Source: a virus. Taken from it: a DNA stretch of 64,000 nt. Made by a program: the position numbers and the translations under genes. Below, one piece after another: positions 1-8,835 of this stretch. Below the pieces are notes generated by a model. The model was not told the DNA's origin and ran no database searches. It worked only from the letters and a program-made list of their open reading frames with translations. The stretch spans positions 1-64,000 of the IMG/VR virus record IMGVR_UViG_3300024308_000188; one strand, given 5' to 3'. How positions within the stretch are numbered: the stretch's first letter is position 1; each line of letters begins with the position of its first letter.

Positions 1-1732
<1,732 letters not shown>

Positions 1733-1738
1733 GATCGC

Positions 1739-1771
1739 AAAAGGGAACCTCTTTCGGGGTTCCCTTTTTTA
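1739..1771 (+). terminator. Intrinsic terminator after groEL
   Basis: A strong hairpin (AAAGGGAACC, loop TCTTTCGG, GGTTCCCTTT) is followed by a T run, seven bases after the groEL stop codon. The A run on the 5' side means it could also work on the opposite strand. It closes the groESL operon. Confidence 0.85.
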
Positions 1772-1800
1772 TTTGTCAAAAACTGTTAAATTTTAGGTAA

Positions 1801-1823
1801 AAGAAAAGGGGCCGAAGCCCCTT
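1801..1823 (-). terminator. Intrinsic terminator at the end of the late operon
   Basis: Read on the minus strand: AAGGGGC, tetraloop TTCG, GCCCCTT, then TTTCTT. It lies just after the last minus-strand gene (stop at 1830) and faces the groEL terminator, so the two transcripts stop head-on. Confidence 0.85.
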
Positions 1824-1829
1824 CAATAA

Positions 1830-2348
1830 TCAACTTGAAAATGTTAAAAAGAATTGCTTTGTGTTATTTCCATCATACACAGCAGAAATTAATTTTTCCA
1901 AGTGTATATCATGTCCACAAATCCAAGTATGTTGATCGATAATTATCCAACGATACTTTTTAAACTCTGCTTTCTTAAGTGACTGACATAAACGTCCATA
2001 TTCTGCTGGCTGCCTGACTTTGTAGTAATCGACAAAACTAGGTAAAGAAAAGTCATTATCCTGAGTCGTTATCCACAAAATTCTCTCAGAACTATTTTCA
2101 AGTTCTAATTTCTTAGATTCTTCATAACAGAACCATTCCTGAAAAACTGACATTCCGGCTCTTTGTGGGGCGCGTAATCCAATAACTCGAAAAGCGGCTA
2201 CATCAGAGGCGTTGAATTCAATAGGTGAATAAGAACCATCTTCATTCGCTTTTACATGAATGGCTTCCGAAATTTTCATCGAACTTTCACGGCAGGCATT
2301 TATGTATGCAAGTGTTGCTTGCTGAACGTAGTTTAGTTGTATTTCCAT
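1830..2348 (-). CDS. Hypothetical phage protein, last gene of the late operon
   Basis: A 172-residue protein that I do not recognise. It has an SD (CTGGAG) nine bases before the ATG. It is a soluble mixed alpha/beta sequence with no signal peptide or membrane segment. The C-terminal half has a hydrophobic strand followed by a Cys/His cluster (HTWICGHDIHLE, about residues 141-152) that could bind metal, but no family pattern is complete. It is separated by 39 bases from the upstream gene and followed directly by an intrinsic terminator. Confidence 0.8.
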   Translation of the reverse strand: MEIQLNYVQQATLAYINACRESSMKISEAIHVKANEDGSYSPIEFNASDVAAFRVIGLRAPQRAGMSVFQEWFCYEESKKLELENSSERILWITTQDNDFSLPSFVDYYKVRQPAEYGRLCQSLKKAEFKKYRWIIIDQHTWICGHDIHLEKLISAVYDGNNTKQFFLTFSS

Positions 2349-2387
2349 CTTTACTTTCTCCAGATAAAGATCTGCACTATTACAGAT

Positions 2388-2747
2388 CTAATACTTAGCT
2401 GGAAGTTCGACTGTTTGACCTGCGTAACTGTGCGTACAATCAGGCAAATATCGAATCTTTCCATTCTCAATAAAAGAATGACACACTGTTCTAAAGCGCG
2501 GATCATTCAAAACCAAATTTCTTCCATTAGGTAATATAGAAATTCTGTCGTATTCTTCTTCAAGCTCAGGACTTAAATCTGGATTACATGATTTAATATC
2601 CACTGAAGGTTTAAGAGTAGGTGTATTCAGATTAAAATTGAATACCCATTTAGGATTCTTTGTAACATCTATGTTGACAGCATGTTCAAGATTACAACCT
2701 ACACAGAAAAATATAACAGACTTATCTACAACTTTTGCTCGGAACAT
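2388..2747 (-). CDS. DUF6527-like small zinc-binding-type phage protein
   Basis: 119 residues. The arrangement FFCVGC (Cys15, Cys18), KWVFNFNLNTPTLKPSV in the middle, and VCHSF...GKIRYLPDCTHSYAGQTVELP at the end (Cys89, His90, Cys104, His106) follows the small phage proteins grouped as DUF6527, often mislabelled 'ammonia monooxygenase'. The Cys/His pattern suggests one metal site. The molecular function of that family is not something I can state. The start ATG overlaps the upstream stop by one base (TAATG), showing translational coupling. Confidence 0.65.
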   Translation of the reverse strand: MFRAKVVDKSVIFFCVGCNLEHAVNIDVTKNPKWVFNFNLNTPTLKPSVDIKSCNPDLSPELEEEYDRISILPNGRNLVLNDPRFRTVCHSFIENGKIRYLPDCTHSYAGQTVELPAKY

Positions 2748-3139
2748 TAAAATCTGTCCTCTGGTTTACGATTAGCTAAAATGATTTTATTTTCGGCTAT
2801 ACTGGCTGCCAGTGTTATCTTTGACCAATGTTTGTAAGTAGGTGAATTGTTGAATTCTGCATTTACTGCCGCAATTTGAGGTAAGCGTCTGGTTACTCCA
2901 CGAGTACGCATTAACTCAACACAAGCTAATGCTAAATTTTCGTCACGTTCATCTTTAGCATCGTAGTACCAGTCAATAAGATCTCGAATCATATTTATCA
3001 ACTGCTTTTCCTGCATGTTCCCTACAACAATAGCATCACGCAACGGCCAAAATTTCCGTAACTCTTCGCGCTGTGAGTATTCACTTAACGGTTTATTTCT
3101 CAGATTGGTGGCCTTAGCTACAAATACTTTAACTTTCAT
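2747..3139 (-). CDS. Hypothetical protein with variant N-terminal tag
   Basis: 130 residues, not recognised. It begins MKVKVFVAKATNLRNK, a variant of the short N-terminal sequence shared by many proteins in this window. The rest is mainly helical and charged. The start overlaps the upstream stop by 4 bases (ATGA) and the SD AAGGAC lies within the upstream gene. If the tag is a head-targeting signal, this would be a small internal virion protein; that is inference. Confidence 0.75.
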   Translation of the reverse strand: MKVKVFVAKATNLRNKPLSEYSQREELRKFWPLRDAIVVGNMQEKQLINMIRDLIDWYYDAKDERDENLALACVELMRTRGVTRRLPQIAAVNAEFNNSPTYKHWSKITLAASIAENKIILANRKPEDRF

Positions 3140-3456
3140 TTCATGTCCTTAAAAACAATTCTATAAATTGGTTGAACAAAAGCGTTTTTGTTTCCATCAA
3201 AACGACATACGTAGTTTTCGTAAAAATCAAGACCATCCATGTTAATACGTTTACTAAGTTCTGCCTTAATAAGTTCACTTATTCTGTGAAGCCTGTTGGT
3301 ATTTATAGCAGGTCTTTCGTGCTGTAGACTTGGATTCTCGGCAACGCTATGTAGATAGTGCATGTATTCACGAGTTTCTTTGTTATAAGCATCAAATACT
3401 TTTTGAAACCTAGAATCAATGGCAACTGATGGGACATTTTTAAAATTTATTTTCAT
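3136..3456 (-). CDS. Hypothetical small protein
   Basis: 106 residues, not recognised. It begins MKINFKNVPSVAIDSRF; the first residues resemble the shared tag only weakly, lacking the S-x-S part. The middle is a predicted helix rich in charged residues. It overlaps the genes on both sides by 4 bases (ATGA-type coupling), so it belongs to a translationally coupled group of six small genes (2388-4360). Confidence 0.75.
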   Translation of the reverse strand: MKINFKNVPSVAIDSRFQKVFDAYNKETREYMHYLHSVAENPSLQHERPAINTNRLHRISELIKAELSKRINMDGLDFYENYVCRFDGNKNAFVQPIYRIVFKDMK

Positions 3457-3908
3457 ATGAATACAAACGTCATGCGTTTGCCCTCACCTTCAAGGAAGAA
3501 TCTTTTATTACGTTTAGTTATTTTACCGTTATCGATTAAATCTCGAATTCTCGCGTAACGTGGATCATCTTCCTCGCCATCAATGACATTTCGTAAATAT
3601 TCACGTAAATCAGATAAGGCTATTACGTTGTTCTGGTTTGCTGCCGTTTGATTTATATTAAGTGATTCTATTCTATTTGATATTGAAAGACGCAGCCCTT
3701 CATCACCAGGCAGTCCAAACTTATCTCTAAGTTCTCTGTTAATTCTTCCTAATTCGTCAGTTCTGAAATCCGTGTACCAGCGTTTAGCCTCGGCATCAAT
3801 AAATCTCTGCAATCTAGGCTTATCGCTTTCGGAAAGTTCAATTGCATCGTATCGCTGTGCCTTTCCATTGTTTTCGTTAACTACATCACGAGCAGTTGTT
3901 ATAGCCAT
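3453..3908 (-). CDS. Hypothetical protein, possible paralogue of its upstream neighbour
   Basis: 151 residues, not recognised. SD AGAGGAAC precedes the ATG. The last ~35 residues (RDLIDNGKITKRNKRFFLEG...TFVFI) resemble the end of the gene at 3923-4360 (EYLVDRGLFTKNGDGYKF...AFIEFI): same spacing of D-x-G-x-x-TK, an aromatic strand, and an identical F-x-x-FI-type end. This suggests an old tandem duplication. The two LSES/ESLN-like internal sequences are not at the N-terminus. No catalytic motif is visible. Confidence 0.75.
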   Translation of the reverse strand: MAITTARDVVNENNGKAQRYDAIELSESDKPRLQRFIDAEAKRWYTDFRTDELGRINRELRDKFGLPGDEGLRLSISNRIESLNINQTAANQNNVIALSDLREYLRNVIDGEEDDPRYARIRDLIDNGKITKRNKRFFLEGEGKRMTFVFI

Positions 3909-3922
3909 GTTTGTTCCTCTGC

Positions 3923-4360
3923 TCAGATAAACTCGATGAATGCTGTTTTGTATCTGTATTGAAATTTGTAACCGTCACCGTTTTTAGTGAATAGACCACG
4001 ATCTACAAGATATTCAACACCTATATAATTAAAGTGATTGTATTCACCGATTTTTGCTTTAATGCTCGCTAAAGCAACTTGCATATTCGTTTTACTTACA
4101 TTCAATCCGGCTATCAATCCAGCGATAGTGTCATCGATGTCTTGAAGTAATATGCTTTCATCATCCAATCTGTATCGACGAATTACTTCTTTTTTAGCCT
4201 GTTGTTCAACCTTAAGCATTTCGTCATCATAGTAGAATTCAGCAACAGATCTTGCATAAGATTCAAACATGCCTTTTGTTGAACTTGGCATGTCCAGAAC
4301 GAAATTTCTGGCACGAAACCCGTTAAAAGAATCACTAATACCGTATTGTATTCGAGCCAT
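3923..4360 (-). CDS. Hypothetical protein, possible paralogue of its downstream neighbour
   Basis: 145 residues, not recognised. SD CTGGAG lies 8 bases before the ATG. The N-terminal part (MARIQYGISDSFNGFRARNF) is followed by helices, and a short C-terminal winged-helix-like end (VEYLVDRGLFTKNGDGYKF) resembles the end of the adjacent 3453-3908 gene. No enzymatic motif is seen. It lies in the run of small coupled genes downstream of the tail module. Confidence 0.75.
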   Translation of the reverse strand: MARIQYGISDSFNGFRARNFVLDMPSSTKGMFESYARSVAEFYYDDEMLKVEQQAKKEVIRRYRLDDESILLQDIDDTIAGLIAGLNVSKTNMQVALASIKAKIGEYNHFNYIGVEYLVDRGLFTKNGDGYKFQYRYKTAFIEFI

Positions 4361-4374
4361 CTTATACTCCAGCC

Positions 4375-4638
4375 TTATTGTTTTGTCAGCATCTTAAGAT
4401 CTACAATGTTACCCAACAAAGATTCTTTGACTATCTTAAGTGCATCAATCCTTCCAACAATTTCATGAGCCATCATTTCACTGGCTTGTGTGCCTCGACT
4501 CTTAAGAGCGCGTAATTTTTTATCACTTGCCTTAATCGCATCATTTATAAGTTGCAGTGTTTCAGGAGCTGTTGTAGTTAGTGCAGCTATTTGTTTTGCA
4601 CTAGCTGATTCAGATAGCAAAAGTTGCTTCTTTTTCAT
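4375..4638 (-). CDS. Small tagged protein (putative internal head protein)
   Basis: 87 residues. It begins MKKKQLLLSESASAKQ: a clear copy of the shared N-terminal tag including the L-S-E-S sequence that would suit cleavage by the phage prohead protease between Glu10 and Ser11. The rest is helical and lysine-rich. Its start overlaps the upstream stop by 4 bases, and the SD AAAGGG is inside that gene. A role as packaged internal protein is inferred only from the tag. Confidence 0.75.
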   Translation of the reverse strand: MKKKQLLLSESASAKQIAALTTTAPETLQLINDAIKASDKKLRALKSRGTQASEMMAHEIVGRIDALKIVKESLLGNIVDLKMLTKQ

Positions 4639-5129
4639 AATGATTTATTTCCCTTTATAATGCTCTTTTTAAGAATACCAACAGTTCTTATGTCGTTGTA
4701 TTTTCCTTCAAGTGCATCTATATGAGTGTAGCCAGACTTCAATAACAATTCAGCAAGTTTTGGCTCAGACTGATACCACTCCCAAACTTTTTTATGGCCA
4801 CCATGATTTAATGAATTTAACTCATTGTACAGTGTCAGCGCTTTATCTTTTGATACAAGGTTAAATTTTTTATAGGAATCTATAATACCTTGTTTTATTC
4901 TGGAAATGATTTCACTAAAGGTCACTTGAGCATCAAGTGTACGAAAGCCAAAATTAAATCCTTGACCTAAGTTTATGTCATATTCCATTAAATGTCCGCC
5001 ATATTGCAAAGCATATTTGGCATCTTGTGTGACCCAAATTATATGAGTTCTATTTTGATATTCTTCAGAAAACTTTCCTTCAATACCACGATAGAATTTT
5101 TCACCAGATAAGCTGATTAAAATTTTCAT
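4635..5129 (-). CDS. Tagged ADP-ribosyltransferase-like protein (tentative)
   Basis: 164 residues. It begins with the tag MKILISLSG, followed at once by FYRGIEG (Arg14). Then come WVTQDAKYALQYGG (residues 32-45), a strand pair (LMEYDINLG) and, near the end, LLKSGYTHIDALEGKYND with Glu141. This order (R-G, a T/S strand with a following A-x-x-Y-G helix, and a GY-D-x-[LI] strand near the C-terminus) recalls small ADP-ribosyltransferase-fold toxins and phage enzymes. The full R-S-E triad cannot be proven by eye. T4 Alt, a head-packaged injected ART, gives a precedent for a tagged ART. It could instead be an unrelated alpha/beta protein. Confidence 0.4.
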   Translation of the reverse strand: MKILISLSGEKFYRGIEGKFSEEYQNRTHIIWVTQDAKYALQYGGHLMEYDINLGQGFNFGFRTLDAQVTFSEIISRIKQGIIDSYKKFNLVSKDKALTLYNELNSLNHGGHKKVWEWYQSEPKLAELLLKSGYTHIDALEGKYNDIRTVGILKKSIIKGNKSL

Positions 5130-5131
5130 TA

Positions 5132-5782
5132 CTAAGCTTCCAAATCCACTTCCGTAGATGGTACATAGTCAGGCCAAGTTACCCAAGGCATAGCTTCCAA
5201 TTCAGATAAGGATTTTATTTCAAGAATACGCCTCTTTAATATTCTGCGAATCCCTTCTATTGTTCCAAAATAAGATCTCAAGCTTGTGTCTGATCCGTGA
5301 AAGTTTTTGATTATGCCAAGCGCTAATTCGTATGGATTCTGACCTACCAATTGACTTTCATTTACTAAAAGCTGAGGAACTTCAACATTGCTTTTATCTT
5401 CTGCTAGATCGTAAGCAGTAACATAAGAAAAAGCATCATCGTATTTCATTCTGTAAATGTCGGTCTGAATCTGAGTTGTTGTTTTCGATACCGTGTGGTA
5501 GCCCGTGGCAGCTTCCTGTACTCGATTGGCTTGCTCAAAACTACGTTCAATATATAAATATTTCGCGTATTCAAGTCTTATGTTATCCAGAGAAGGTTTA
5601 GATACTTTTTCATAAGAATTCGGCCATACAATATCAGAGTATTCGTCACCGTAAGAGTAAACTTTTAAAGAAGGATAGTACCAAGATATTGATTCAACGT
5701 AACTTGGAAGCGGCGGTCTACCATCTAAATTTGCTCCAGCTAAATTCGGATTTATTTTTACGTTGAATGTCATTTTAACCAT
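5132..5782 (-). CDS. Hypothetical virion protein, fibre-associated (tentative)
   Basis: 216 residues, not recognised. The first half is strand-rich with many Tyr/Trp/Pro residues (SISWYYPSLKVYSYGDEYSD); the second half is helical (RSYFGTIEGIRRILKRRILEIKSLSELEAMPW). The C-terminal part might act as a fibre chaperone or connector. It overlaps the upstream jelly-roll-like gene by 8 bases, which suggests the two products act together. Met1 is used here; the Met at codon 4 is an equally possible start because the SD is weak. Confidence 0.6.
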   Translation of the reverse strand: MVKMTFNVKINPNLAGANLDGRPPLPSYVESISWYYPSLKVYSYGDEYSDIVWPNSYEKVSKPSLDNIRLEYAKYLYIERSFEQANRVQEAATGYHTVSKTTTQIQTDIYRMKYDDAFSYVTAYDLAEDKSNVEVPQLLVNESQLVGQNPYELALGIIKNFHGSDTSLRSYFGTIEGIRRILKRRILEIKSLSELEAMPWVTWPDYVPSTEVDLEA

Positions 5783-6275
5783 TGTTATTTACCGTAGTAA
5801 GTTCAATGGAAATAGATGCTTCATTAGGGCGCATAACTATTGTTCCATTATTTGTTAATCTGTATAGATACAATCTGATTACATCATTAGTGTTGATGTT
5901 AAGATTATCAAGTTCTGAAATAATAGAGGTCAATCCTCCACCTACCTCATATAATGAACCATAAGAAACAGATCTATCAACAGATACGTTATTAATAGCT
6001 AAAAATGCAACTACAGTATCGGCCCTATTGGAAGAAGATCCTTTAGATCCAGTTAAAGTGCAATTTAACTTGAATCCTATTTTTATACGTCCTGACATTC
6101 TTGAAACTATTTCAGATCGTCCTTTGATATGTGAAAAAAGTTTTGCGTTTGGTTGCCCTTCAACCTCTCCCCAAACAACAGGAATAGGTTGGTTAGTAGC
6201 TACTGAAATTGTTAGTGTGTTTTTCAATACAATAGAGTTTGCATTGGTAGGGGACATATTCCCTTTTAGTATCAT
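5775..6275 (-). CDS. Putative beta-jelly-roll virion protein (receptor-binding/fibre tip type)
   Basis: 166 residues composed almost entirely of short beta strands. The pattern (GRIKIGFKLNCTL...AFLAINNVSVDRSVSYG...LNINTNDVIRLYLYRL...EASISIELT) is typical of C1q/TNF-like jelly-roll domains at the tips of phage fibres: a strand with G-R-I-x-I, an 'A-x-L-x-I-N' strand, an N-D-x-I-R-L strand and a final I-S-I-E-L strand. No longer fibre shaft is attached. An ATG at codon 7 lies close to a GGGA sequence and is an alternative start. It could instead be a small decoration protein. Confidence 0.45.
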   Translation of the reverse strand: MILKGNMSPTNANSIVLKNTLTISVATNQPIPVVWGEVEGQPNAKLFSHIKGRSEIVSRMSGRIKIGFKLNCTLTGSKGSSSNRADTVVAFLAINNVSVDRSVSYGSLYEVGGGLTSIISELDNLNINTNDVIRLYLYRLTNNGTIVMRPNEASISIELTTVNNNG

Positions 6276-6333
6276 AAAGTAAGTCCAATTAGCTTACAGT
6301 GTGTCCCTCTACCAAAGCCTGTATGTTATGTAG

Positions 6334-8001
6334 TTAATCCTTAGCTACTTTGTTGATTGCTTTTTGAATAGTGCTGTTTGGACGAGCACCAACTTTCTCA
6401 AACCATTCTTTAATTAAGTTTGGATCAATATAGTTTTGAATTGCAGTAGTAGCAGTTACTTTTTCACCGTTAACATGACCTAATTCTTCACCAACTTTTT
6501 TCATGGCCTCAATAAACCATTTATTTATTTCGGCTTCAGATTTACCACGGAAAGCCGGAGCTTTATCAAGAACAGCACCTGCAACAATGGTTCCACGGGC
6601 ATGTCGGAATTTGTGAAGTGTAATGCTTTGATCTACACCTAACGAACGCAAATATTTATTTACGTAAGTACCATTCACATGTTTAACAGCACGACCGAAT
6701 TGAGCAGTCATTATTAAATCATTTGGCTTTTTACCTTCAACCAAACTATCTAATAACCCCTTCATCATTTTGCCTTCAGGCTTATTAGTATGTATTTTAT
6801 GAATTTGTTTAACGCCACTCTTGCCCAAATAATTCAATGTGAAATATCCGGTTCCACGAGAAGTATAGTTTTTACATACCAACGTGCTAATGCCTTGACC
6901 ACTTTGACCAGCAGTACCAATACGAGCAGAGGTTTCGTAAATAAGTTCAAGAATTAAAGCAGATACAGTGTCAGCATCTTCATAATGACCTGTCTTTAAT
7001 TCATGCAACCATTTTTTACGGGCAGCCGGAAGATCTTTTATTAGTGCATCAACAGTGTTAAACTTTTTACCCGCCTTCTCTTTGCGATACTCAACTGTGT
7101 AAATACGTTGAGGCTGCCCAGTACCAAACAGTGGATAGTGAAGGAAAACATAAGTGTTATCCAATTCAGGATCGTACTTAGGATTTGCTTCTAAGCGGCC
7201 TGTTATAGCACCATCAAGTTTTACTTTGTTCGTGTTGTAATAAGCACCGTTTTCATCAACGTAACCATTGAATCCTTCAGGCACTTTGCTACGAATTTTG
7301 TTCTGCTTTAGATAGCGAACTAACTCTGTAGCCTTAACAAGCTTTTCACCACTTTGTCTGACAAAGCTTAATGTTGCTTGCTTTGTCCCTTCGTTAATGT
7401 CCCGCATTAATTTCAGGAAAACTTTATACTGTTCAGGTTTTTTGTCACGTAACGAATTTTTATCTTCGACAGTTAAGTCGGCTTCAGGCTTACCGAAGAT
7501 TTTACGGCAGAATTTATTAAGTTCTGCAACTAAATCTTGTTGGTTACTTTGCTCAGCATCTTCGTGAAGGAAAACAGCTGTTAGATCAGGATCACCAAGT
7601 TTACTAATATGACGAGTAAGATTTTTTAAACTTGCGTCACTCCCACGAAGTACAATACCCATCATATACTTCAAAAGATCAATATGGTCTTTGGTAAGAT
7701 CCAACTCTTTTGTAAGCATACCAGCTTTTTCACGTTCTTTCAGAACACGAATTAAAGCATCAAGATCCCAATCCATATCGGCATTGTCGTTTAAGCAGCC
7801 ATTTACTATAGGATTGAAAGTTGATCTTGGAATACGAAATCTTTTCAAAAATTCTTCGGCGTCTGAATTCCACTTACGGATCTTAGATTTAACTTTAGCG
7901 CCCAAAGGTTCTTCAATCAAACACACCATTATTGAACTGGCTACAAGTTTGATGAATGATTCTGTAGAGTTTTTACTCACAGCAGAAATTGAAATAATCA
8001 T
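6334..8001 (-). CDS. DNA topoisomerase IB-like / tyrosine recombinase-fold protein with N-terminal tag
   Basis: 555 residues. The C-terminal domain carries the signature residues of topoisomerase IB and the related tyrosine recombinases in order: Arg360 in ETSARIGTAG, Lys394 in YLGKSGV (the beta-hairpin lysine), HKFRHARG with Arg466, His509 in ELGHVNG and the nucleophile candidate Tyr524 in QNYIDPNLI. The spacing and the GKSGV and NYIDP sequences favour topoisomerase IB, which relaxes supercoils by a 3'-phosphotyrosine intermediate. The ~350 residues before it are helical and unfamiliar. It begins MIISISAVSKNSTESF, a variant of the shared tag, so it may be packaged in the virion. SD TTAAGGA. 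Confidence 0.75.
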   Translation of the reverse strand: MIISISAVSKNSTESFIKLVASSIMVCLIEEPLGAKVKSKIRKWNSDAEEFLKRFRIPRSTFNPIVNGCLNDNADMDWDLDALIRVLKEREKAGMLTKELDLTKDHIDLLKYMMGIVLRGSDASLKNLTRHISKLGDPDLTAVFLHEDAEQSNQQDLVAELNKFCRKIFGKPEADLTVEDKNSLRDKKPEQYKVFLKLMRDINEGTKQATLSFVRQSGEKLVKATELVRYLKQNKIRSKVPEGFNGYVDENGAYYNTNKVKLDGAITGRLEANPKYDPELDNTYVFLHYPLFGTGQPQRIYTVEYRKEKAGKKFNTVDALIKDLPAARKKWLHELKTGHYEDADTVSALILELIYETSARIGTAGQSGQGISTLVCKNYTSRGTGYFTLNYLGKSGVKQIHKIHTNKPEGKMMKGLLDSLVEGKKPNDLIMTAQFGRAVKHVNGTYVNKYLRSLGVDQSITLHKFRHARGTIVAGAVLDKAPAFRGKSEAEINKWFIEAMKKVGEELGHVNGEKVTATTAIQNYIDPNLIKEWFEKVGARPNSTIQKAINKVAKD

Positions 8002-8009
8002 AAAATTCC

Positions 8010-8786
8010 TTAAGCAAATATAGCTTTAACTTCCGCAGCTATCTTTTCAAGTTCGGGCAATCTATCTGGAGCCACATAACGCTGACTTATATAATCTATA
8101 CTAGGTTTGCCGCCATATAGACTTGAAAATATTACATATTCAGCTATTCCGACTTCATTACCTTGAAAATAATTCGTCACGGCTGTACGCAATTCTTCTG
8201 GAAAATCCCATGTTTCAAAAATCTTAAGAGTAACTGATTTTTCAATTACCTGTAGATTAGATAAATCTAAATCTTTGAACATTGAACGATTAAAAGATTT
8301 TTCCATTTCACATAAAATGGCTAACATCCCTATTCTACTTGTAACCCCTAACAACATAAGAGGTTCAAATATTTTGGTATTCTTTCTAACCTGAGATAGC
8401 GCTATCGCGTATGCTGTAATACGCACACTGTCATCCCAAACACTTTTCAGTATTTTAGATATATAAGGATCAGCCGAAATAAAAAGTTGTTCCATAGCCA
8501 TAGCAACAACCAAAGCTTTTACTTGAGTAAATCCTATGCGAACAACTGCTTGATGTACAGTTTCCACAGGAACTCTTCTATTAAAATGAGCGCTGTTTGC
8601 TAATCGAATAAGTCGCAAAGATAATGCACTATCTCGCATCAACACACTAACAAGCAACTGCGCGTTTACTTCTTGTCTATCCGTAACTTCCATTACTTTA
8701 ATTGCAATATCTGGAAGAGTAGGTAGAGTCATGCTGTTATTATTTATTTTATCGAAGAACATTTGAAGCAGTGCAGTTTCTGGCAT
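8010..8786 (-). CDS. HDOD-domain protein
   Basis: 258 residues matching an HDOD domain over most of its length: LPTLPDIAIKVMEV (21-34), a helix with RDSALSLRLIRLANSAHF (51-68), then TVHQAVVRIGFTQVKALVVAMAMEQLF (77-102). These are the hallmark sequences of HDOD proteins, bacterial signalling or regulatory domains related to HD phosphohydrolases but lacking their metal-binding HD residues; no HD pair is seen here either. It stands alone, with no attached GGDEF, EAL or receiver domain. The family is common in proteobacteria but unexpected in a phage late region, suggesting acquisition from a host. SD CCGGAG precedes the ATG. Confidence 0.85.
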   Translation of the reverse strand: MPETALLQMFFDKINNNSMTLPTLPDIAIKVMEVTDRQEVNAQLLVSVLMRDSALSLRLIRLANSAHFNRRVPVETVHQAVVRIGFTQVKALVVAMAMEQLFISADPYISKILKSVWDDSVRITAYAIALSQVRKNTKIFEPLMLLGVTSRIGMLAILCEMEKSFNRSMFKDLDLSNLQVIEKSVTLKIFETWDFPEELRTAVTNYFQGNEVGIAEYVIFSSLYGGKPSIDYISQRYVAPDRLPELEKIAAEVKAIFA

Positions 8787-8799
8787 ATAAAACTCCGGT

Positions 8800-8827
8800 C
8801 GAAAATTGGGGCAAGTTTCCCTGCCCC
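8800..8827 (-). terminator. Probable intrinsic terminator or stabilising hairpin
   Basis: Read on the minus strand: GGGGCA, an eight-base loop, TGCCCC, then AATTTTC. It lies between the stop at 8836 and the HDOD start at 8786. The U tract is short, so termination may be partial. Confidence 0.5.
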
Positions 8828-8835
8828 TTCTTTTT

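Noticed and set aside
6283-6333. Promoter or small gene between the topoisomerase and jelly-roll genes
   Set aside because: No TATAAT-type element and no open frame with an SD were found in this short gap.
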